Program-made: the position numbers and the translations under genes | Notes under the pieces: model-generated | Seen by the model: the letters and a program-made list of their open reading frames with translations, nothing else | Told to the model about the DNA's origin: nothing | Database searches by the model: none | Shown here: positions 1-4,544 of the stretch, piece after piece | How positions within the stretch are numbered: position 1 is the stretch's first letter | Layout: every line of letters starts with the position of its first letter | Assembly (NCBI GenBank): GCA_937863195.1 | Contig: CALMET010000013.1 | Coordinates: 1 to 6,253, forward strand | DNA from: an uncultured bacterium | GTDB lineage: Bacteria; Patescibacteria; ABY1; SG8-24; 2-12-FULL-60-25 | Direction: 5' to 3' | Length of the DNA stretch: 6,253 nucleotides

Positions 1-99
1 CTCGACACCTGGTATATCGAGCATTGGTCCCCGGCTTTAGATATCTATATTTTGCTCAAAACCCCTTTTGCGGTCTTTAAGGGCAATGGTACCTATTAA
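1..99 (+). CDS. Polyprenyl-phosphate sugar transferase, C-terminal end (partial)
   Basis: The first frame is open from base 1 and ends at TAA 97-99, giving 32 residues of which the core reads WYIEHWSPALDIYILLKT and the end reads FKGNGTY. This closely matches the usual C-terminus of the bacterial sugar transferase family (WbaP/WcaJ-type, Pfam Bac_transf), whose pattern is D-x-W/Y-Y-I-E-N-W-S-x3-D-x3-L-x-K-T followed by a G-x-G-x-Y end. Members are membrane enzymes that move a sugar-1-phosphate from a nucleotide sugar onto undecaprenyl phosphate, the first step of lipid-linked glycan assembly. The catalytic region lies outside the window, so the sugar cannot be inferred. Its position directly before two glycosyltransferases fits this role. 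The identification rests on the short tail alone but the match is distinctive. Confidence 0.8.
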   Translation, partial: LDTWYIEHWSPALDIYILLKTPFAVFKGNGTY

Positions 100-116
100 G
101 ACCCTTGACGAGACCG
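71..116 (+). other. Hairpin spanning the stop codon of the sugar transferase
   Basis: CGGTCT (71-76) pairs with AGACCG (111-116), and TTAAGGG (77-83) pairs with CCCTTGA (102-108) including one T-G pair. A 2-nt bulge (CG, 109-110) separates the helices, giving about 13 pairs and an 18-nt loop. The stem includes the last codons and stop of the upstream gene. No T-run follows, so it is not a standard intrinsic terminator. It might stabilise an mRNA end or be chance. Confidence 0.35.
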
Positions 117-117
117 T

Positions 118-149
118 CTGACAACGCTTTGCGCGCTATGTAGCATAGC
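118..149 (+). promoter_or_regulatory. Possible promoter and palindrome before the first glycosyltransferase
   Basis: CTGACA (118-123, one mismatch to the -35 consensus) and TAGCAT (141-146, four of six matches to the -10) are 17 bp apart, and the ATG at 153 starts 6 bp after the -10. If the promoter is used, transcription would begin at or very near the start codon, giving a leaderless mRNA. The -10 lies inside a perfect inverted repeat GCTATG-TAG-CATAGC (135-149), which could be an operator. A second short one, GCTC-TAT-GAGC (148-158), covers the ATG. The gene could equally be read through from upstream. Confidence 0.35.
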
Positions 150-152
150 TCT

Positions 153-1316
153 ATGAGCGTAGCGCCGCAGCCCTCTCGACACGAACCGCGTACTGAACCG
201 CGGCGTATTGCGCTCGTCCACGACTATTTGGTCCAAGACGGAGGCGCTGAGCGCACCTTACTTGCCCTTCACGAATTGTATCCGCGCGCACCAATTTATA
301 CCTTGTTTCACAATCCAAAACGCATGCATGCGGGCTTTCGTGATGCCGATATCAGACCAAGCACACTGAACAAACTCCCTTTCGCGAACAAACTCTATAC
401 CTGGTATCTGCCATTCATGCCGCAGGCCATCGAAGAATTTGATTTGCAGCGTTATGACTTGGTAATTTCATCTTCTTCGAGTTTTGCTAAAGGCGTAATT
501 GCCGCGCCACATGCACTGCACATCTGTTACCTCCACACACCCACACGCTATCTCTGGCAAGAACGCGTCGGCTATGTAAACGAGCAACCCGTCCCCTCAT
601 TTATCAAACGCCTACTGCCTTCGTATCTGCACCGTTTGCGCCAATGGGATTTTCAAGCTGCCACACGCCCTGACCATCTTTTAACCAATAGCCTTTTGTC
701 GCAATCACGCATCAAGCGCTACTATGCCCGGCCTTCGGTTGTTTTGCCGCCACCGGTCGATGTCGCACAAATCCCCCTCTCAACCAAGCCTGGCGTCTAT
801 TGGCTCACGGGCGGCCGTCTTGTTGCCTATAAGCGTTTTGACTTGGTCGTAGAGGCTTTTGCGAAGTTGAACATGCCCCTCAAGATTTTTGGTGAAGGAC
901 CAGAACTGAAAAAACTCAAAAAGATGGCCGGCCCCAAAACGGAGTTTCTTGGCCATATCACCGAAGATGCCAAGAAAGAATTGTTTCGCGAAGCGATTGC
1001 CTTCTTACATCCACAAATTGAAGATTTTGGCATTACCGCCGTCGAAGCCATGGCCGCCGGACGCCCGGTTATCGCCTTTGGCGAAGGTGGCGCTACTGAA
1101 ACCGTTTTAGACGGCGTCACTGGCGAATTCTTTGACGTCCAAACGTGGGAGGATATCGGCAATGCCGCGATTCGCTTTGACGCAGGCTCTTATGATCCAC
1201 GCCGGATTCGCTCTCATGCAGAATTCTTTTCTAAAGAGAACTTCAAATTACGCATGAGTGACTATGTGGATGCTGCCTGGGCGAGCCGTCTTAACCAAAA
1301 CGAAGTAAACCGCTGA
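153..1316 (+). CDS. GT4 family glycosyltransferase, WbaZ-like (probable mannosyltransferase type)
   Basis: This 387-residue cytoplasmic or membrane-associated enzyme is expected to add a sugar from a nucleotide donor to a lipid-linked glycan. It has the two-domain GT-B layout. The N-terminal acceptor domain begins at residue 18 with RIALVHDYLVQDGGAER, the typical opening of WbaZ-like GT4 proteins, followed by LHTPTRYLW near 127-135. The C-terminal donor domain begins near 214 with TGGRLVAYKRFD (R222 and K227 are the expected phosphate-binding pair) and carries the E-x7-E motif EDFGITAVE (E290, E298) followed by EAMAAGRPVIAFGEGGATETV. Length is normal for the family. The start at 153 is the only good one; the first 17 residues are a polar extension, and no Shine-Dalgarno is seen. 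It follows the sugar transferase end by 53 bp and precedes another transferase by 1 bp, so a glycan operon is likely. Donor and acceptor specificity cannot be read from sequence. Confidence 0.92.
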   Translation: MSVAPQPSRHEPRTEPRRIALVHDYLVQDGGAERTLLALHELYPRAPIYTLFHNPKRMHAGFRDADIRPSTLNKLPFANKLYTWYLPFMPQAIEEFDLQRYDLVISSSSSFAKGVIAAPHALHICYLHTPTRYLWQERVGYVNEQPVPSFIKRLLPSYLHRLRQWDFQAATRPDHLLTNSLLSQSRIKRYYARPSVVLPPPVDVAQIPLSTKPGVYWLTGGRLVAYKRFDLVVEAFAKLNMPLKIFGEGPELKKLKKMAGPKTEFLGHITEDAKKELFREAIAFLHPQIEDFGITAVEAMAAGRPVIAFGEGGATETVLDGVTGEFFDVQTWEDIGNAAIRFDAGSYDPRRIRSHAEFFSKENFKLRMSDYVDAAWASRLNQNEVNR

Positions 1317-1317
1317 T

Positions 1318-2271
1318 ATGAAGCGCCTCCTGATCGACGGACGCTGCCTTCTTGATACCCGCTCAGGCGGCGTGCGCCGTCTGGTATTACCATTCATCGA
1401 ATCACTGATCGCAAATAAAAACGCTGACACCGAAATCGTCGTCGGATTCACGAGCCACGCTTCGCTCCCCGCTGACCTCGCGCACCTACCACATCAGCAT
1501 GTCAGAATTCCGAATAAACTCGTGATTATCGCGAGCTTTTTTGGGATCTCATTCGAAAAATATTTTGCCGGTGCCTTTGACGAAGTGCTGTATCCCAATA
1601 TGGACTTCACCGCCAAAAGCCGCGTACCTACTACCGTCCTTGTTCATGATCTCTCATTTTTAATTGAACCCGCTTGGTATTCAACCAAGTCTCGTCTCTG
1701 GCATACGCTTCTTCGTCCAAAACAACTCATCAAAAATGCTACGCGAGTACTGACTGTTTCTTCGTGGACAAAACGTGACTTGATAAAGATTCTAAACGTC
1801 GAAGAAGACAAAATAGAGATCATCAAAACCTCGGATTTTCTGATTTCACCCATCCAACAAAGCATCGCGGCACTTGAAGGTAAGCCCTTCTTTCTTTTGC
1901 TGGGCGCAAACAATACACGCAAAAATGGCGAATGCGTTCTTGAAGCGTTCAAACAATTTCGCGAACAAGATAAAACGATTTCACTCGCGATTACTGGCAA
2001 GCATCTTCAGCAAGAAGGCGTCATTTGTCTTGATTGGCTAAACGACCAAGAACTTGCATGGCTTTACGCAAATGCAAAAGCCCTTCTCTACCCAAGCTGG
2101 TATGAAGGGTTCGGGATCCCACTCATTGAAGCGACGCAAACAAAAACGCCGATCATTGCATCGACGTCATCATCACTCCCCGATATCGCTCCCGCTGAAA
2201 CCATTTTCGTCCCACCTCATCAGCCTCAACTTTGGACCATGGCTATGCAGTCGGTAATTCGTCGCGGATAA
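1318..2271 (+). CDS. GT4 family glycosyltransferase, short C-terminus
   Basis: This 317-residue protein is a second GT-B glycosyltransferase of the GT4 type, probably extending the same glycan. The N-terminus has the GGVRR loop (17-21) and VHDLSF (109-114). The C-terminal donor domain starts near 190 with FFLLLGANNTRKN (the RKN of related enzymes at 201-203), and the E-x7-E motif is EGFGIPLIE (E263, E271), followed by EATQTKTPIIAS and SSSLPDIAP. It is shorter than the usual 350-380 residues: the protein ends soon after the donor-site helix (PQLWTMAMQSVIRRG), where relatives commonly carry a further helical C-terminal segment packing back on the N-domain. ATG 1318 follows the previous stop by one base, which suggests translational coupling; no Shine-Dalgarno is evident. 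Its last 29 bp overlap the unknown gene on the other strand. Catalytic motifs are intact, so I call it a gene rather than a pseudogene. Confidence 0.88.
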   Translation: MKRLLIDGRCLLDTRSGGVRRLVLPFIESLIANKNADTEIVVGFTSHASLPADLAHLPHQHVRIPNKLVIIASFFGISFEKYFAGAFDEVLYPNMDFTAKSRVPTTVLVHDLSFLIEPAWYSTKSRLWHTLLRPKQLIKNATRVLTVSSWTKRDLIKILNVEEDKIEIIKTSDFLISPIQQSIAALEGKPFFLLLGANNTRKNGECVLEAFKQFREQDKTISLAITGKHLQQEGVICLDWLNDQELAWLYANAKALLYPSWYEGFGIPLIEATQTKTPIIASTSSSLPDIAPAETIFVPPHQPQLWTMAMQSVIRRG

Positions 2272-2875
2272 CTTCGATCGGCAACCATTCTCCTAATAAA
2301 AACAAGCGCGCTTCGATTTGCTGCAAGGCATCAAGTGATTCTTCTTGTTCTTTGCCAGTACGTGCGAGCGCCTCTTCTTTTTGACGTTTCAAAAACTGGC
2401 GAATCCCGTCTAATTCTGATCGCATCTCATGCATCACGGGCTCAAGCATCTCTTTATGATCTTGGTACAACAATCGATGCGCCTCTTGGCGAACGAGCTC
2501 GATTTCTTGGCGATGTTCGGGATACAGTGCGTGCTCGATACCTTCTTGTTGAAGCACCTGATCCAACCCCATCTCATCCGTTTTGCGTTGCAGCAAGAAA
2601 AACGCCACTGGGCGCGAGACATGCTTCGTCACCAAATCCCACTCGAGCTCTTGACCCACCGACGTCACAAATTGCTTAAACGCTTGCCGCGCCGGCCACG
2701 TCTCAACGCCGGCCTGCAAAGAGAGCTCGAGCAAGCGATCATGCGAGACCGGCTCATCTTCACGTTCTGCCAGATAGACATCTTCAAAAGGCTTGCGCTC
2801 TTTGGCAGGTAAATAATCCAAAACCGCCTCCATCGAGTCTAAAAGAGCTTGGCGATCGCGAAGATCTAACATCAT
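2243..2875 (-). CDS. Uncharacterised charged helical protein, 210 aa
   Basis: I do not recognise this family. The protein is rich in Glu, Gln, Arg and Leu, with no signal peptide, no membrane segment and no cysteine. Residues 1-75 look like packed helices (RQALLDSMEAVLDYLPA, then HDRLLELSLQAG). Residues 85-115 hold a more hydrophobic stretch (SRPVAFFLLQRKTDEMG). Residues 120-192 form a long charged helix with coiled-coil character (QEIELVRQEAHRLL, then MRSELDGIRQFLKRQKEEAL), ending in LFLLGEWLPIEVI. It is probably cytoplasmic. The reading frame remains open upstream to an ATG at 3088, but those 71 extra codons would translate the inverted-repeat element and look non-protein-like. I therefore choose ATG 2875 (a second ATG follows at 2872), which sits 6 bp after a good -10 box. 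The stop end overlaps the convergent glycosyltransferase by 29 bp. Function is unknown; a lineage-restricted protein is my inference. Confidence 0.7.
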   Translation of the reverse strand: MMLDLRDRQALLDSMEAVLDYLPAKERKPFEDVYLAEREDEPVSHDRLLELSLQAGVETWPARQAFKQFVTSVGQELEWDLVTKHVSRPVAFFLLQRKTDEMGLDQVLQQEGIEHALYPEHRQEIELVRQEAHRLLYQDHKEMLEPVMHEMRSELDGIRQFLKRQKEEALARTGKEQEESLDALQQIEARLFLLGEWLPIEVIRDELPTA

Positions 2876-2881
2876 ACGAGA

Positions 2882-2890
2882 AGTATAGCA
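2882..2890 (-). promoter_or_regulatory. Extended -10 promoter of the uncharacterised gene, probably leaderless
   Basis: Read on the minus strand, TGC-TATACT (2890 to 2882) is an extended -10 (TG-N-TATAAT with one mismatch). The hexamer ends 6 bp before ATG 2875, so the expected transcription start is at the A of the ATG. No convincing -35 is visible at 16-18 bp spacing, which the TG extension can offset. There is no Shine-Dalgarno sequence, which agrees with leaderless translation. Confidence 0.55.
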
Positions 2891-2909
2891 TGAACATCGC
2901 GCATTCGAC

Positions 2910-3063
2910 CCTCGCGGCCACTCACCCAACCCCGACTTTCGTCGGGGTGTCCCTCTCTGTTGAGAGAGGGCGTTCTGAATCTGAAAACCCTCTCCCCACG
3001 GAGAGGGACCGCCCCGTAATAGCAAGCGTAGCGGCGTTACGGGGCAGGGTGAGTGGGGCGAGG
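2910..3063. repeat. 154-bp multi-stem palindromic element
   Basis: An outer stem closes the element: CCTCGC (2910-2915) with GCGAGG (3058-3063), a small internal loop, then CCACTCACCC (2918-2927) with GGGTGAGTGG (3047-3056). Inside lie four hairpins in a row: ACCCCGAC/GTCGGGGT (2929-2936/2941-2948, loop TTTC); CCCTCTCT/AGAGAGGG (2951-2958/2963-2970, loop GTTG); CCCTCTCC/GGAGAGGG (2988-2995/3000-3007, loop CCAC); GCCCCGTAA/TTACGGGGC (3011-3019/3037-3045). All helices listed are perfect. The second and third hairpins share arms and can cross-pair. The element lies exactly between two divergent promoters and encodes no convincing protein. It resembles REP/MITE-like interspersed palindromes; no transposase and no clear flanking duplication were found. 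It could alternatively be a structured RNA. Confidence 0.7.
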
Positions 3064-3072
3064 CCTGATTTC

Positions 3073-3101
3073 TTGACGGTTTGGCCATTTTTCGCTACTA
3101 T
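3073..3101 (+). promoter_or_regulatory. Sigma-70-type promoter of rpsA
   Basis: TTGACG (3073-3078) and TACTAT (3096-3101) are separated by exactly 17 bp, with five of six and four of six matches to consensus. The predicted start is near 3108-3109, so the rpsA mRNA would carry a leader of about 150 nt. The promoter begins 9 bp after the end of the multi-stem element. Confidence 0.65.
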
Positions 3102-3108
3102 CCTGGCC

Positions 3109-3257
3109 AACTGACACCCTCATTCTTGTATGGACCGGCGGCCTTAACGCACGGCATACACCTCCCCGACGTTCGTCGGGGGCGGTCATAACGACAACTG
3201 ACAGGTTTTCGTTTCTCGGGCGTCAGGTAAACCTGTCGTTATTTTTTTCTCAATTTT
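3109..3257 (+). promoter_or_regulatory. Structured rpsA leader, candidate attenuator or autoregulatory region
   Basis: The predicted leader holds a hairpin CCCCGAC-GTTC-GTCGGGG (3164-3181), possibly closed by GACCG (3133-3137) with CGGTC (3183-3187), then a terminator-like hairpin listed separately. A 9-nt direct repeat CAACTGACA occurs at 3108-3116, at the predicted transcript start, and at 3195-3203. CTGAC of either copy can pair with GTCAG (3222-3226) in the terminator loop, giving an alternative fold. The start codon is preceded by U-rich sequence and no Shine-Dalgarno. In E. coli the rpsA leader is also structured, lacks a strong Shine-Dalgarno and mediates S1 autoregulation; a parallel here is inference. 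A five-codon frame ATG-GAC-CGG-CGG-CCT-TAA lies at 3130-3147 but has no start signal. Confidence 0.45.
3188..3248 (+). terminator. Terminator-like hairpin just before the rpsA start
   Basis: ATAACG (3188-3193) pairs with CGTTAT (3237-3242), and ACAGGTTT (3201-3208) pairs with AAACCTGT (3229-3236), making 14 pairs with a 7-nt bulge on the 5' side (3194-3200) and a 20-nt loop. Seven T's follow at 3242-3248. An alternative register pairs ATAACGACA (3188-3196) with TGTCGTTAT (3234-3242). The position, between the rpsA promoter and its ATG at 3258, suggests conditional termination or a translational control hairpin rather than an ordinary gene end. The low-GC base of the stem makes termination strength uncertain. 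Confidence 0.5.
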
Positions 3258-4334
3258 ATGTCTGAAATCGCAAAATTACTTGAAGCCCATGCAAACATCG
3301 CCTACCCGGCGGTTGGTGGCGTGGTCAAAGGCGCGGTTGTCTCGGTAGGCCGCAACGAAGTTCGTCTTGATATCGGTGGCCTCGCTATCGGTATTATCCG
3401 TGGTCCTGAGCTCGATAAGCATGTTGACCTCCGCATCGGCGACGAAGTTGAGGCAACGGTTATCACCCTCGACAACGAATTCGGTGAACTTGAGCTCTCG
3501 CTCAAAGGCGCTGGTCGCAAACGTTCATGGGACAAAATTAAAGAACTTCTCACCGCTGGCGCTGTCTTTCAGGCCAAGGTCTTGGACGCCAACAAAGGTG
3601 GTCTCATTACCCGCGTTGAAGGCGTTCCTGCTTTTATCCCGGTTTCACAACTCTCCCCTGCCAACTACCCACGCGTAAGCGGCGGTGAAAAAGCAAAGAT
3701 CCAAGAGAAGTTGAAATCCCTCGTCGGCCAAAGCCTCGAAGTGAAGATTCTCGACGTGAACGAAGAGGACGAAAAAATCGTCGTCTCCGAAAAAGCCGTT
3801 TGGGAAACCAAGCAAGAATCCGTTCTCTCGAAGTACAAGGTCGGTGATCACGTTGAAGGCAAGGTAACGGCTGTTACCGACTTCGGCGCCTTCGTCCGCT
3901 TTGATGAAAACCTCGAAGGTCTCGTCCACATCTCTGAAATCGCTTGGCAACGTATTGACCACCCACGCGATGTTCTCAAGATCGGCGACCACGTTCGTGC
4001 TGAAATCATCAACATCGAAAGTGCAAAGATTTTCTTGTCGATGAAGAAGCTCGTTGAAGATCCTTGGAGAACGGTTGCTGCCAAATACACCCTTGGCCAA
4101 TCGATCAAAGGCAAGGTTCTCAAGATCAACCCATTCGGTCTCTTCGTTGAACTCGATCCTGAAATCCACGGTCTCGCTCACATCTCTGAACTCGCCAATA
4201 AGCCAGTGAAGGATGCCAACGAAATCGCTCGTGTCGGTGACGAATTCGACTTCCGCATCATCTCGATTGATGCTGATAGCCACCGTCTCGGCCTCTCGCT
4301 TCGCAAACCTCGCGACGAGAAAAAGGAGGCCTAA
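3258..4334 (+). CDS. rpsA: 30S ribosomal protein S1, four-domain form
   Basis: Ribosomal protein S1 binds mRNA on the small subunit and helps unfold and place it for initiation, which matters most where Shine-Dalgarno sequences are weak. The 358 residues contain four S1 (OB-fold) repeats at about 18-84, 100-178, 194-264 and 279-350. Domains 3 and 4 are the most typical: TDFGAFVRFDENLEGLVHISEIAW with IDHP, then NPFGLFVELDPEIHGLAHISEL, separated by the linker LVEDPW that is conserved in S1. They line up with domains 3 and 4 of the six-domain E. coli protein, so the two C-terminal domains are absent; domain 1 (GGVVKGAVVSVGRNEVRLDIGG) corresponds to the ribosome-anchoring region. The tail is short and charged (PRDEKKEA). 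ATG 3258 puts 17 residues before domain 1 and has no Shine-Dalgarno, only a U-rich stretch. A terminator follows 26 bp after the stop. Confidence 0.93.
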   Translation: MSEIAKLLEAHANIAYPAVGGVVKGAVVSVGRNEVRLDIGGLAIGIIRGPELDKHVDLRIGDEVEATVITLDNEFGELELSLKGAGRKRSWDKIKELLTAGAVFQAKVLDANKGGLITRVEGVPAFIPVSQLSPANYPRVSGGEKAKIQEKLKSLVGQSLEVKILDVNEEDEKIVVSEKAVWETKQESVLSKYKVGDHVEGKVTAVTDFGAFVRFDENLEGLVHISEIAWQRIDHPRDVLKIGDHVRAEIINIESAKIFLSMKKLVEDPWRTVAAKYTLGQSIKGKVLKINPFGLFVELDPEIHGLAHISELANKPVKDANEIARVGDEFDFRIISIDADSHRLGLSLRKPRDEKKEA

Positions 4335-4360
4335 ACCCCTCCCCCACAATCCATTAGGTT

Positions 4361-4390
4361 AAAAACACCCCCACGTTTGGGGGTGTTTTT
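4361..4390 (+). terminator. Intrinsic terminator after rpsA
   Basis: AAAAACACCCCC (4361-4372) and GGGGGTGTTTTT (4379-4390) form a perfect 12-bp stem with a 6-nt loop, ending in five T's. The matching A-run on the 5' arm means it could work in both directions, but no minus-strand gene ends here. A further T-run follows at 4400-4406. Confidence 0.85.
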
Positions 4391-4414
4391 ATCGCTACAT
4401 TTTTTTGTTTTCGT

Positions 4415-4505
4415 AACCCCTTCCACAAATGTGGGAAGGGGTCGGTAGACCTATACCAAAAAGCCCAATAAATAGGTCTACCGGGGGCAGGGGGCTTGAG
4501 GGGTT
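4415..4505 (+). repeat. Two hairpins with competing pairing in the rpsA-ftsH gap
   Basis: CCCCTTCC (4417-4424) pairs with GGAAGGGG (4434-4441). CGGTAGACCTAT (4443-4454) pairs perfectly with ATAGGTCTACCG (4472-4483) around a 17-nt loop. AACCCCT (4415-4421) can instead pair with AGGGGTT (4499-4505), enclosing the second hairpin and breaking the first. No T-run follows the second hairpin, so it is not a clear terminator. The only promoter-like sequence before ftsH is weak (TTTTCA 4504-4509, 17 bp, TAAAGT 4527-4532), so the relation of these hairpins to the ftsH transcript is unclear. The rest of the 210-bp gap holds no gene. Confidence 0.5.
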
Positions 4506-4544
4506 TTCATTTATGCATTCGTCCGCTAAAGTCCCCTCATCGCT

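Noticed and set aside
2335..2812. Overlapping plus-strand open frames opposite the unknown gene
   Set aside because: Their composition is less protein-like than the minus-strand frame, and they lack promoters and recognisable motifs.
2910..3063. Insertion sequence or CRISPR
   Set aside because: No transposase frame, no clear target duplication at the edges, and no regularly spaced direct repeats with unique spacers.
2876..3088. 71-codon N-terminal extension of the minus-strand unknown gene
   Set aside because: It is simply translation through the palindromic element, with repetitive Pro/Arg/Gly/Ser composition, and it lies upstream of a good -10 box next to ATG 2875.
3130..3147. Five-codon leader peptide MDRRP before rpsA
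   Set aside because: It has tandem CGG codons, which is suggestive, but there is no start signal and a frame this short is expected by chance.
4323..4329. AAGGAGG, a perfect Shine-Dalgarno-like sequence
   Set aside because: It lies in the last codons of rpsA (Lys-Glu-Ala) and no start codon follows at a useful distance.
3645..4349. 234-codon open frame antisense to rpsA
   Set aside because: Phe/Val/Asp-rich, repeats with the S1 domains of the plus strand and has no recognisable motif or start signal.
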